Shown piece by piece: positions 16,993 through 24,929 of a stretch of DNA of 41,317 nt; the stretch's first letter is position 1, and each line of letters begins with the position of its first letter. The notes under the pieces are model-generated. The model ran no database searches and was not told where the DNA came from. It worked only from the letters and a program-made list of their open reading frames with translations. The translations under genes were made by a program, and so were the position numbers. The stretch comes from Bog-877 sp049518775 (lineage in GTDB: Bacteria > Chloroflexota > Dormibacteria > Aeolococcales > Bog-877), in NCBI GenBank assembly GCA_049518775.1, contig JBEKRL010000007.1, forward strand, positions 1-41,317, read 5' to 3'.

Positions 16993-17790
16993 GTGCCCCG
17001 GGCCGGCGTCTCCTCCACGTCCCCCCTGACCGGTGCGGCTGCCACGGGCGCCCCCCGGCTCGAGCTGCTGGGGGTTCCGCTGGACCGGTGCTCCCGGGAA
17101 CAGGCGCTCGGGAGATGCGAGGTGGCGATCCGGGGCGAGCGGCCCCCGCTGCAGGTGGTGACCCTCAACCCGGAGATGGTGATGCAGGCGCGCCGCCGGC
17201 CCGAGCTGGCCGAGGCGATCCGGCGCGCCGGGCTGGTTCTCCCGGATGGCGCCGGGGTGGTCTGGGCCAGCCGGAGGCTGGGGGCCCCTGTCCCGGAGCG
17301 GATCGCGGGCGCCGACTTCCTCCAGGACCTGGCCGAACTGGCCAGGAAGCACCGGCGCCCAATCTTCCTGCTCGGTGCCAGCCCGGGAGTCGCCGAGGCT
17401 GCCGGCCGGGCCCTGCTCAGGTCACATCCCGGGCTGGAGCTGGGTGGGGCCTGGAGCGGCTCACCCGCGGACGACGAGGCGGCCGCGATCTGCGAGCGGG
17501 TGAGGGGTTCCGGTGCGGTGGTACTGGCCGTGGCCTTCGGCGTGCCCCAGCAGGACCTCTGGCTGGCGCGGTACCTGGAGAAGACCGGGGCCAGGGTGGC
17601 GATCGGGGTGGGCGGCACCCTCGACTACCTCGCCGGCCGGGTCCCGAGGGCTCCCGCGCTGCTGCGCCAGGCCGGGCTGGAGTGGTCGTTCCGCCTGGCC
17701 CGCCAGCCCTGGCGGCTGCCGCGGATGCTGCGCGGGTCGACCTTCTTCTGGGAGGTGGTCAGAGCTAGGCGCGGGGGGCATGCCGGATGA
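16993..17790 (+). CDS. WecG/TagA/CpsF-family glycosyltransferase
   Basis: Adds the second sugar (often ManNAc or ManNAcA) to polyprenyl-PP-GlcNAc, so it may follow the WecA-type enzyme encoded at 1169-2128. 265 aa from GTG 16993. Family blocks: VVTLNPEMVMQARR, GLVLPDGAGVVWASR with the conserved catalytic Asp region, IAGADFLQDLAELA, PIFLLGASPGVAEAA, VAFGVPQQDLWL and GVGGTLDYLAGRVPRAP, and the C-terminal basic and aromatic membrane-associating segment ending PWRLPRMLRG. Its stop overlaps the next GT2 gene (ATGA). Confidence 0.91.
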   Translation: MPRAGVSSTSPLTGAAATGAPRLELLGVPLDRCSREQALGRCEVAIRGERPPLQVVTLNPEMVMQARRRPELAEAIRRAGLVLPDGAGVVWASRRLGAPVPERIAGADFLQDLAELARKHRRPIFLLGASPGVAEAAGRALLRSHPGLELGGAWSGSPADDEAAAICERVRGSGAVVLAVAFGVPQQDLWLARYLEKTGARVAIGVGGTLDYLAGRVPRAPALLRQAGLEWSFRLARQPWRLPRMLRGSTFFWEVVRARRGGHAG

Positions 17791-18533
17791 GCCTGGAGCC
17801 GGTCGCGTTCAGCCTGGTGGTTCCCGCCTACAACGAGGAGGAGCGGCTCCCGCCGTCGCTGCGGCTGATCCGTGGCTTCCTCGATGGGACCCGGCTGCCC
17901 TACGAGGTGGTGGTGGTCGACGACGGGAGCCGGGATCGGACCCGCCTGCTGGTGGAGAAGGCGCAGGCCAGCTGGCCCCAGCTCCGACTGATCTCCTTCG
18001 AGCGCAACCAGGGCAAGGGCTCGGCGGTCCGGTCCGGGATGCTGGCCGCCACCGGTCGGCGCCGGCTCTTCAGTGACGCCGACCTCTCCACGCCCCTCTC
18101 CGAGATGGCCAAGTTGGAGCGGGAGCTGGACGCGGGCGCCGGGGTGGCAATCGGGTCGAGAGCGCTGCCGCAGTCTCAGGTGGAGCGGCATCAGCCGCTC
18201 CACCGCGAGCTCATGGGCAAGACCTACAACCAGGTACTGCAGCGGCTGGTGCTTCCTGGGATCAAGGACAGCCAGTGCGGCTTCAAGTTGTTCACCGAGG
18301 AGGCCGCGACCGTCTGCTTCACCTCCCTGGAGACCCCGGGTTTCGGCTTCGACGCCGAGGTGCTGCTCCGGGCCCGGCTGCAGGGCATCCGGGTCGCCGA
18401 GGTCCCGGTGGTCTGGCGCAACGTGGGCGGGACCACGGTCAGCTCACTGCGGGACGGGGGGCGGATGCTCACCGACCTGGTGGGGCTGCGCCGCCGGCTG
18501 GGAAGGGGCCAGGCCGGCCGGGTGACCCGCTGA
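17787..18533 (+). CDS. Glycosyltransferase family 2 (dolichyl-phosphate glucosyl/mannosyltransferase-like)
   Basis: GT-A enzyme predicted to load a sugar onto polyprenyl phosphate or another lipid. 248 aa. N-terminal FSLVVPAYNEEERLPPSL, then VVVVDDGSRDRT, FERNQGKGSAVRSGMLAA, and the metal-binding Asp motif LFSDADLSTP. IKDSQCGFKLFT and GFGFDAEVLL are typical of the dolichol-phosphate glucosyltransferase (ALG5-like) subgroup. No membrane helix is evident. It is coupled to the preceding wecG-like gene and to the following membrane protein, which could use the lipid-linked sugar. Confidence 0.9.
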   Translation: MSLEPVAFSLVVPAYNEEERLPPSLRLIRGFLDGTRLPYEVVVVDDGSRDRTRLLVEKAQASWPQLRLISFERNQGKGSAVRSGMLAATGRRRLFSDADLSTPLSEMAKLERELDAGAGVAIGSRALPQSQVERHQPLHRELMGKTYNQVLQRLVLPGIKDSQCGFKLFTEEAATVCFTSLETPGFGFDAEVLLRARLQGIRVAEVPVVWRNVGGTTVSSLRDGGRMLTDLVGLRRRLGRGQAGRVTR

Positions 18534-20065
18534 ACCGGGGCCTGGCTGAGGGCGAGCCGGTAGCCCAACTCCGGAAGGGCCTCGCCCAGCGTGCCACCAG
18601 GTGGAGCCGGGAGCTGGCCAGGGCCACGTCGGGGCGGGGCTGGTGGCTGGCGGCGGGCACCGTTCTGATCCTGGGAGGAGCAGCAGCGGGACTGCACCCG
18701 GCTACCGCGGGGGCAGAGTTCTGGAACCTAGCCAACGGCGAGCTGATCCTCCGGCACGGCCTGGGCGGGACCGCCGCCTACCTGGCCCAGCCCAAGGCGT
18801 CCCTCGACCTGCGCGCCTGGCTGGCCGACGTGATCCTGGCCGCGGTGTATCGGAGTGGCGGTCTGGCCGGCCTGGAGCTCTCCGGTGGACTGGCCGGCGC
18901 CCTCCTCGGGCTTGGCCTCCTGCTCTCGATCCGGCGCGGGGGACGGGCCCACCCACTGGCGGTGGTGGTGGCGGGTGGGCTGGCTCTGGCGGCGCTGGCC
19001 CCGATCCTCACCGACCTTCCCCGGGAGGTCCTCGCCCTCCTGGCGGTGGCGCTCTTGCTGGTCGGGGCCGAGCTGCGCCGGGGGGCGCGGTGGGGCCCGC
19101 TCGCCCTGGTGGCGCTGGTGGTCCTCTGGGCCAACCTGCAGGCGGACGCCTGCCTGGCGGTGCTGGTGATCTGGGGGTGGCTGGTCTTCGCCAACCGGGA
19201 GACGGCCCGGCCCGGCGGACCGCCGACGCCCCCGCTGTGGTTAATCCCGGCCACCGCGGTGGCACTGCTACTGAACCCCCGGGGCCCGGGGATCATCGCC
19301 GACCTGCCGCTGAGCCTGGGGATGCGGGGGGAGTACCCGCTGCTGGCCGCCTGGTCCAGCATCGACTTCCACCCCTGGAGTGCGCGGGTGGCGGAGCTGG
19401 CCGGGCTGCTCCTGCTGGTCGGCTACTGGCTGGCTGGTCGGCAGATACGGCGCGCCGACGGCTATCTGGGACTGGTCACCGTGGTGCTGGCGCTGCTCTG
19501 GTCGAACTACCTGGCCTGGTTTCTGGTGGTGGCGGCCGTGGAGAGCGGCTGGTACCTCTCACTCCCGCTCCTCCTCCCGGATCTGCCGCCCGGGGAGGGT
19601 GCCGGCCGCGGGCGCTCGGGGTGGGCCGCGGCGGTGGCGGTTCCGATCATCCTGGTGCTGGCGCTGCTCGCCGCCAACGGGGCCGGCCTAGTGGACCGGG
19701 GAGGGCCCGGCGGCCAAACCGCGGCGCAGCTGCCGGTGAGGGCAGTCTCCTGGCTCAGGGCTCACCCCGGCGCGGGGTCCTGGCTGACCACCCCCGGCTT
19801 CGGTGACTACCTGGCCGCCCGGCTCCCGTCCTCAGCGCGCCTGGTCTGTGTCGACGACCCCCTGCCGCTGGCTGGGGTGCCGCTCCAGGAGTGTCGGGAG
19901 CTGAAGGTCCTCAACGCCGGGGCCCTCGGCACCATCCGCCGGATGCACGTGGGGCTGGGGGTGCTGCCACGCTCCGCTCCCGCAGCCATCTTCCTTTTGG
20001 CCCAGGGGTGGACGATCCGGTATCGTGATCCGACGACCGTGATCCTGGCTCCCAGGAGGCTCTAA
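18530..20065 (+). CDS. Polytopic membrane protein with extracytoplasmic C-terminal domain (unknown function)
   Basis: About 511 residues with roughly nine to ten hydrophobic helices and a soluble C-terminal domain of about 110 residues (starting near VRAVSWLRAHPGAGSW). No ATG, GTG or TTG lies near the expected start in this frame; CTG 18530 overlaps the GT2 stop (CTGA) and is the most economical start, so the 5' end is uncertain. After the first helix it has AEFWNLANGELIL, corresponding to the DPDFWWHLRNGRIL motif of the minus-strand gene at 22016-23608. The two proteins share layout and their C-terminal domain, so they are paralogs. The form (Asp/Trp/His-rich first loop, many helices, periplasmic tail) recalls GT-C-type glycosyltransferases, but I do not recognise a catalytic signature. 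Confidence 0.7.
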   Translation: MNRGLAEGEPVAQLRKGLAQRATRWSRELARATSGRGWWLAAGTVLILGGAAAGLHPATAGAEFWNLANGELILRHGLGGTAAYLAQPKASLDLRAWLADVILAAVYRSGGLAGLELSGGLAGALLGLGLLLSIRRGGRAHPLAVVVAGGLALAALAPILTDLPREVLALLAVALLLVGAELRRGARWGPLALVALVVLWANLQADACLAVLVIWGWLVFANRETARPGGPPTPPLWLIPATAVALLLNPRGPGIIADLPLSLGMRGEYPLLAAWSSIDFHPWSARVAELAGLLLLVGYWLAGRQIRRADGYLGLVTVVLALLWSNYLAWFLVVAAVESGWYLSLPLLLPDLPPGEGAGRGRSGWAAAVAVPIILVLALLAANGAGLVDRGGPGGQTAAQLPVRAVSWLRAHPGAGSWLTTPGFGDYLAARLPSSARLVCVDDPLPLAGVPLQECRELKVLNAGALGTIRRMHVGLGVLPRSAPAAIFLLAQGWTIRYRDPTTVILAPRRL

Positions 20066-20076
20066 GCTCGCCCATC

Positions 20077-20082
20077 TAAGAT
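20077..20082 (+). promoter_or_regulatory. -10-like TAAGAT before the DUF929 gene
   Basis: TAAGAT, same hexamer as the candidate atp promoter, 32 nt before ATG 20115. A GCAGGAGAGC ribosome site lies between (about 20106-20114), so this message would have a short leader. No clear -35. Confidence 0.4.
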
Positions 20083-20114
20083 CCCGGTCAGCTGCGCAGT
20101 CCAAGCAGGAGAGC

Positions 20115-21077
20115 ATGTCCAAGAAGTCGATGGCCGCCCGGCGCCAGATGCAGTCCGACAAGTTGGCCGGCAAGCCCGGTGGGGGCCGCCAGCAGGCCGG
20201 GTCCCGGGGGCGCGGCCACCGCCGCAACGACCGGTCCGGGAAGCGTCCCTGGGGGTTGATCTCGGCGGTGGTGGGGGTGGTGGCCGTCTTCGTGGTGGTG
20301 CTCCTGCTCACCGAGTCGACTCTCAATTCCGGCCTCCAACAGGACACCCAGGTGCTCGCGGCACCCGCCTCCCTGGTGAAGTCGATCACCACCATCCCGC
20401 TCAAGACCCTGGAGGCGGTCAAGGGCGGTTCGATCGGCAACAGCCCCCTGAATATCCCCTCCTCCTACAAGGCCGCCGCCCTCAGCCAGGGCGGCCTGCC
20501 CGAGATCGCCTATGTGGGGGCCGAGTACTGCCCTTACTGCGCCCTGGAGCGCTGGTCTGTGATCATCGGGCTGAGCCACTTCGGCACCTGGTCCGACCTG
20601 CACCTCATCCGATCGTCGGTCTATGAGACGGTGGTCGGAGCCAGCCTGGCCACCTTCAGCTTCGCCCACGGCGCCAACTTCACCAGTCCCTATGTGGCCT
20701 TCGTGGGGCGCGAGTTCCAGAGCAATGTCTCCACCGACCAGGGACAGAGCTACAAGACCCTGCAGTCGCTGCCTCCGGCGGTGGCCACGGCCTTCACCAG
20801 CATCGACAGCAACGGCGGCTACCCCTTCCTGGACTACGCCGGGAGGATCGCCACGGTGGGCAGCGAGGCGAAATCGGTGCTTCCTCTGCAGGGCCTGGAC
20901 TGGTCGCAGGTCGCCAAGGACCTTCGGAATCCCACGTCGAAGGTGGCCCAGGAGGTCCTGGGCGGGGCCAACTACGTCACCGCCGCCACCTGCATCCTGA
21001 CCGACAACAAACCCGGCAAGGTCTGCGATAGCGCGATGATCCAGAAGCTGCGCCAGAAGGTGGAGTCCAGCGAGTGA
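20115..21077 (+). CDS. DUF929 family membrane-anchored thioredoxin-like protein
   Basis: 320 aa with a basic cytoplasmic N-terminus (about 46 residues), one membrane helix (about 47-66) and an exported domain. The redox motif AEYCPYCALERW (C139, C142) sits after PEIAYVG, as in the DUF929 family, which has a thioredoxin-like fold. Two more Cys lie near the C-terminus (TCILTDNKPGKVCD). The next gene, which overlaps by 4 nt, is a VKOR homolog, so this is the likely partner that receives or passes disulfides outside the membrane. Substrates are unknown; exported Cys-containing proteins in the window (CpaB, CAP protein) are candidates by inference. Confidence 0.87.
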   Translation: MSKKSMAARRQMQSDKLAGKPGGGRQQAGSRGRGHRRNDRSGKRPWGLISAVVGVVAVFVVVLLLTESTLNSGLQQDTQVLAAPASLVKSITTIPLKTLEAVKGGSIGNSPLNIPSSYKAAALSQGGLPEIAYVGAEYCPYCALERWSVIIGLSHFGTWSDLHLIRSSVYETVVGASLATFSFAHGANFTSPYVAFVGREFQSNVSTDQGQSYKTLQSLPPAVATAFTSIDSNGGYPFLDYAGRIATVGSEAKSVLPLQGLDWSQVAKDLRNPTSKVAQEVLGGANYVTAATCILTDNKPGKVCDSAMIQKLRQKVESSE

Positions 21078-21616
21078 GCGGCTCCCGGAGCCGCCGCCGG
21101 ATGCTCCCGGCAGACTTCGGTGCCGAGGGCAGCGGCGGGCCGCCGACCGCTGAGGGAACTCCGGCGCCGGCCCAGCCCGGGGCCATCGTCCTGGCGGTCC
21201 TGGCGGTGTTGGGCCTGGGGGTGGCCGGGTACCTGACCTCGGTGCACTATGCCCACACGCCCCTGGCCTGCAGCAGCAGCGGGACCATCGACTGCGCCAA
21301 GGTGCTGAGCAGCGTCTACTCGCTGGTCCCCGGCACCTCAATCCCCGTCACTCTCCCCGGGATCGGCTTCTTCCTGATCAGCCTGGCCCTGGCCCTGGCC
21401 CAGCTGTGGCGGCCCTTCAACTACGGGCTGCGTCAGGCCCATGCCGCCTGGGCCGGGCTGGGGATGCTCACCGTCCTCTACCTGGTGTTCGTCGAGCTGG
21501 TCGAGCTGCGCGTTATCTGCCTCTGGTGCACCAGCTTCCACGTGATCATCCTCATCACGCTGCTGATGACCCTGTGGCGGCTCTATCCCCAGGACCGGGC
21601 GTTAAGCCGCCCCTAA
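21074..21616 (+). CDS. Vitamin K epoxide reductase (VKOR) family protein
   Basis: Four-to-five-helix membrane enzyme that reoxidises a thioredoxin-like partner using quinone, the DsbB equivalent in Actinobacteria and Cyanobacteria. 180 aa from GTG 21074 within the DUF929 stop. Loop cysteines C66 and C74 (ACSSSGTIDCAKV) and the active-site pair C149-x-x-C152 (VICLWCTSFH) are all present in normal order and spacing. A Pro/Gly-rich N-terminus of about 35 residues precedes helix 1. No fused thioredoxin domain; the partner is the adjacent DUF929 protein. Confidence 0.93.
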   Translation: MSGSRSRRRMLPADFGAEGSGGPPTAEGTPAPAQPGAIVLAVLAVLGLGVAGYLTSVHYAHTPLACSSSGTIDCAKVLSSVYSLVPGTSIPVTLPGIGFFLISLALALAQLWRPFNYGLRQAHAAWAGLGMLTVLYLVFVELVELRVICLWCTSFHVIILITLLMTLWRLYPQDRALSRP

Positions 21617-22015
21617 CCGCCCGGCCCTGACAATCCAGTCGCGTCGTGCCAGCTGGGGCTGGCCGGAGGTTCGATCCACTCTGGGGCCGGCGGCCCCAAG
21701 ACGGTCTGAGGGCGATCTGGGATAGTGCCCACCCCGGGTTGCCCCGGGGCCCGGCGGCCAACTGGCGGCATTGCCCGCCGGAGGCTGCCAGGGCCCCTTT
21801 CAGAGCGTCCTCGGGCCGGTCTCCTGTGACCTAGGCTGAAGTTCGGTCGCCGGGTGAACCCGATCCGAGTTCCACGATCGTCGGGAATGTAGTCAGAAGA
21901 AGTGGCCAAGCCCGCGCCCACGGCAGCATGCTGACGATGCTCTGGGGCAACGTAGTCAGAACCGGCGCGGTTCCCCCCAAGTCGTGCTGAGTTCAGCTGT
22001 CTCCCGAACCTCGGC
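21617..22015. other. 399-nt convergent intergenic region, no gene seen
   Basis: Lies between the 3' ends of the VKOR gene and the minus-strand membrane protein. I see no convincing coding frame in either direction. It holds a 7-bp hairpin (21682-21698), a repeated decamer GTAGTCAGAA (21889-21898 and 21952-21961, 63 bp apart), and a perfect 10-bp palindrome CAGCATGCTG at 21924-21933 between them. An RNA gene or the remains of a small mobile element cannot be excluded. Confidence 0.6.
21682..21698. terminator. Compact GC hairpin after VKOR gene
   Basis: TGGGGCC, 3-nt loop GGC, GGCCCCA; 7-bp perfect stem beginning 66 nt after the VKOR stop. There is no T tract on either side, but the position between convergent genes fits a transcription end for one or both. 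Confidence 0.4.
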
Positions 22016-23608
22016 CTAGGGGAGGGTCTGAGTCTGGCCGGCGCAGGCCGACACACCCAGCTGGTGCCAGCTCCGGGCGCTGGGGTTGGGGGGAAGCCGC
22101 AGCGAGCCGAGGAGGCTGGTGCGCTCGAAGACCTCGACCCGCCGGTCCCGGTACACGACCTTCCAGTTGGGCTCCTGCTGGAGGGCGTCGGGGAAGGCGG
22201 TGCCGCGCTCGAAGAGCACCAGCTGCGAGGGGCTGGCGTCGAGCCGGGTGAGCCACGTGGGGCTGAGGTCGATGATCGAGGCGTAGCGGTAGAGGAGGGG
22301 CTCGCCCATGAGGGCGGCGTCGCCGAAGATGTAGACCTTGTCCCGGGGCAGGCTGTAGGCGAGAAAGCCGCCGTCACCGTACTGGTTGAAGATGCGCAGG
22401 CCGGGGGGGCCGGCGGCCAGCCACCTGGAGGCACAGACTGGGAACGAGCCGATGAAGGTGGGGGAGTCGAGCCGGGCGCTGCCGCCGGCATCCACCTGCA
22501 CGGTGAGGAAGGCCAGCAGGAAGCCCATCTCGAGCAGCTCAAGCAGGACCACCAGCGGGGGCTGGCGGAGCCGGAGCCGGGGATGCCAGCGCCGGGCCAG
22601 CCCCTGGCGCATCCGCTCCGCGAGGTTGATCCAGACGGGGGTCCCTGCCGCCACCAGGAAGACGCTGTTGCGCACCGACTGGAGGGTGAGGAAGAGGCAG
22701 AGGGTCAGGACCACCGCGTCCCTCAGGCTGACTCTGCGGTAGCGCAGCAGCAGCAGGCCCAGGCTGACGATGAAGAAGAGGAGCGGCACCAGGACCCCCA
22801 CGTGGAAGTCGGGGCTGTGCCACTCCTGGATCAGCGCCTGCTGGGCACTGTTGAACTGGGTCTGGAAGGGGTAGGCGACGATGGCGGCGCCGTTGGGGTT
22901 GATCAGACAGGCTGCCGCCGAGCACCCCGTGGCGAGGGCCAACCGTCCGATCCGGACCCGCTCCGCGGCGGAGCGCCGGCCCAGGACGATGCCCAGGGTC
23001 TCGACCGCCACGATGGCGACCAGCAGGATCAGCCCCAAGATGAAGCCGGAGTGGAGGTTGGACCAGATCAGGAACACCGGGGGCAGCCAGAAGGCGACCT
23101 GGCCGCCGCGTCGCAGCTGCCGGTCCACCACCAGCAGTACCAGCGCCGCCAGCAGGTAGGACTGCATCTGGGAGCGGGGTCCCAGGATCGGATAGGCGAC
23201 CATGCCCGCCAGCAGCACCCCCACCCCCAGGGTGAGGCCGTGGGCCGGGCCCAGCTCTCTGGCCCGGAGCCAGATCAGGAGGAAGAGGCCGAAGGTGACG
23301 AGGTCGTACGCGATGACGAAGCCCAGCCGGCCGGTCAGGGAGATGAGCGCGGCCGACCAGACCTCGCTGAGCCACTCCTGCATGATCCAGTGGTGCCCGA
23401 CCGCCATGAAGGCGTAGGGGTTCACGTGGATGAGGGCATTGCTGGCGAGCAGGATGCGGCCATTGCGCAGGTGCCACCAGAAGTCGGGGTCGGCCACCTG
23501 GGGACGGGCGGTGAGCATCGCCGCCAGCAGCCCGGTGAGGGCCAAGAACCGGGGCAAGGTCAAGAGCTGGCGCCGTCTGGGCGCCGCCGTCACCGGACCC
23601 TGATCCAT
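22016..23608 (-). CDS. Polytopic membrane protein, paralog of 18530-20065 (unknown function)
   Basis: 530 aa from ATG 23608 with a good ribosome site (CTCGGAGGA). About ten hydrophobic helices followed by an exported domain of about 130 residues. After helix 1 it has ADPDFWWHLRNGRILL, a motif seen in large families of uncharacterised membrane proteins in Chloroflexota and relatives. The C-terminal domain (FNQYGDGGFLAYSLP, then VYIFGDAALMG and KVVYRDRRVEVFER) aligns by eye with the tail of the + strand paralog (GFGDYLAARLP and TIRYRDPTTVILA). It is divergent from the histidine kinase gene. The topology suggests a lipid-linked sugar or polymer function, but no catalytic motif can be named. Confidence 0.75.
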   Translation of the reverse strand: MDQGPVTAAPRRRQLLTLPRFLALTGLLAAMLTARPQVADPDFWWHLRNGRILLASNALIHVNPYAFMAVGHHWIMQEWLSEVWSAALISLTGRLGFVIAYDLVTFGLFLLIWLRARELGPAHGLTLGVGVLLAGMVAYPILGPRSQMQSYLLAALVLLVVDRQLRRGGQVAFWLPPVFLIWSNLHSGFILGLILLVAIVAVETLGIVLGRRSAAERVRIGRLALATGCSAAACLINPNGAAIVAYPFQTQFNSAQQALIQEWHSPDFHVGVLVPLLFFIVSLGLLLLRYRRVSLRDAVVLTLCLFLTLQSVRNSVFLVAAGTPVWINLAERMRQGLARRWHPRLRLRQPPLVVLLELLEMGFLLAFLTVQVDAGGSARLDSPTFIGSFPVCASRWLAAGPPGLRIFNQYGDGGFLAYSLPRDKVYIFGDAALMGEPLLYRYASIIDLSPTWLTRLDASPSQLVLFERGTAFPDALQQEPNWKVVYRDRRVEVFERTSLLGSLRLPPNPSARSWHQLGVSACAGQTQTLP

Positions 23609-23635
23609 GCCCGTCCTCCGAGGATCACGGGCGCC

Positions 23636-23641
23636 AGTGTA
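23636..23641 (-). promoter_or_regulatory. -10-like TACACT of minus-strand membrane protein
   Basis: TACACT on the minus strand, 27 nt before ATG 23608. A start point about 7 nt downstream would leave a leader of about 20 nt holding the GGAGGA ribosome site. Together with the + strand hexamer at 23732 it makes this 130-nt gap a divergent promoter region. Confidence 0.4.
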
Positions 23642-23731
23642 GGCGGCGGGAGATCGACGTCCGACGGCCGTTGCGGGGTCGCGACCCTGGCGGCTGGTGG
23701 CCTGGGACGGACAATTCCCAGGACGAGACCT

Positions 23732-23737
23732 TACCCT
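23732..23737 (+). promoter_or_regulatory. -10-like TACCCT of the histidine kinase gene
   Basis: TACCCT followed by six bases (GTGGGT) and GTG 23744, the same 6-nt spacing as at 16981 and 9280. It supports GTG 23744 as the start over the in-frame GTGs at 23738 and 23750. No clear -35. Confidence 0.4.
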
Positions 23738-23743
23738 GTGGGT

Positions 23744-24805
23744 GTGGCCGTGCGCCCCGCTCCCGTCGTCACCTCTCCTCTCGGCGAGCTGCAGTTGGTG
23801 CTCGAGGAGGAGGTGCTGAGAGTTGAGAACTCGCTGCTGACCATCGACGAGGAGGTCATGCAGTTGCTGGCGGCCCTGGACCAGGTCGGGGACCGGCTTG
23901 AGGATGCCGACATCGTCCGCCGGCACGTGCTTCGCGACCATGGCCGGTTCACCCCCGGCGAGGTGGAGGCGGCGGTCGGGCGCTGCTTCGCGCTCCGCTC
24001 GGAGATGAGCCTGGCCCGGCTGCGGCTGGCCCATTGCCGCAGCTGGGCCAAGCAGCTCCGCCAGTGGCACTCGCTGATGAAGGCCGCCGCCGAGCAGCTG
24101 GAGGATCACCGGCCACCGGACAGCACCCTGGAGGAAGGTCTGGCCCGCTACCGGAGCGCCTCGCGCCAGGTGTTCCAGACCATCGACGAGGAGCGGATGA
24201 GGATCGCTCGGGATATGCACGACGGTCCGGCCCAGTCGATGTCCAACCTGGTGCTCCGGGCCGAGATCCTGGAGCGGATGCTGGACCGGGAGCCGGAGCG
24301 GGCCAAGGCCGAGGTGGAGACCTTCAAGGAGGCCATAAAGGGGGTGCTCGACGAGACCCGCCAGCTGATCTTCGACCTCCGGCCCATGACTCTCGACGAC
24401 CTGGGGGTGATCCCGACCCTGCGCCGGCTGGTCAACGAGTTCCGCGACGCCGAGGGGGTCGAGGCCCGGCTTTCGGTGATCGGCACCGAGCGCCGGCTCC
24501 CGGCGGCCACCGAGGGGGCCCTGTTCCGGATCGTCAAGGAGGCCCTGGTCAATGTCCGCAAGCATGCCCGTGCCCGCAACCTGGACGTGCTCATCAACCT
24601 CCAGCCGCAGCGGGTGAGCGCGGTGATCAAGGACGACGGCGAAGGCTTTGACCTGGCCGCTGTGGAGGCGAGGCTGGCCCGCGAGCCCCACTTTGGGCTG
24701 ATCTCGATGCGAGAGCGGGCCGACCTGGAGCGGGGGCAGCTCGAGGTCCGCTCCCAGGTGGGCCGGGGGACCGAGGTGCGGGTGACCCTTCCGGTGGGGC
24801 CGTGA
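23744..24805 (+). CDS. Cytoplasmic sensor histidine kinase, DegS-like (HisKA_3)
   Basis: 353 aa with no membrane helix. The N-terminal half (to about residue 150) is predicted helical coiled coil (ELQLVLEEEVLRVENSL, then many Leu/Glu/Arg heptads), as in DegS. The dimerisation and phosphoacceptor block is EERMRIARDMHDGPAQS with H159. IFDLRPMTLDDLGVIPTLRR closely matches the DegS family. ATPase motifs: N box IVKEALVNVRKHARA, G1 DDGEGFD, G2 HFGLISMRERADL. DegS-type kinases normally pair with NarL/DegU-type regulators, and none is adjacent. The nearest receiver is the one fused to CpaE three genes downstream, so it may control pilus assembly. The start is uncertain between three in-frame GTGs. 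Confidence 0.9.
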   Translation: MAVRPAPVVTSPLGELQLVLEEEVLRVENSLLTIDEEVMQLLAALDQVGDRLEDADIVRRHVLRDHGRFTPGEVEAAVGRCFALRSEMSLARLRLAHCRSWAKQLRQWHSLMKAAAEQLEDHRPPDSTLEEGLARYRSASRQVFQTIDEERMRIARDMHDGPAQSMSNLVLRAEILERMLDREPERAKAEVETFKEAIKGVLDETRQLIFDLRPMTLDDLGVIPTLRRLVNEFRDAEGVEARLSVIGTERRLPAATEGALFRIVKEALVNVRKHARARNLDVLINLQPQRVSAVIKDDGEGFDLAAVEARLAREPHFGLISMRERADLERGQLEVRSQVGRGTEVRVTLPVGP

Positions 24806-24857
24806 TGCCTGACCGGAACGTTACCGGGCGGTTACACGAACTGTGGCGGGCCCAACA

Positions 24858-24920
24858 TATACTTCGGCCATGGTCAGGCCCGGGGATGTTGATGCCTGAA
24901 GTCCGAACAACATAGGAGGT
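24858..24920 (+). promoter_or_regulatory. flp pilin promoter and ribosome binding site
   Basis: A TATACT hexamer (24858-24863) heads a leader of about 60 nt that ends with AGGAGGT (24914-24920), the strongest Shine-Dalgarno sequence in the window, 9 nt before ATG 24930. Strong initiation suits a major pilin. The -35 is unclear; TTACAC at 24832-24837 is somewhat too far away. Confidence 0.5.
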
Positions 24921-24929
24921 TGCTAAGGA

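Noticed and set aside
21668..21677. tRNA T-arm-like GGTTCGATCC
   Set aside because: The flanking bases do not form a T stem, and no acceptor or anticodon arm can be folded around it.
22064..23737. Upstream extension of the histidine kinase frame as a fused domain
   Set aside because: It is the antisense of the minus-strand membrane protein, low-complexity in translation; start signals lie at 23732-23750.
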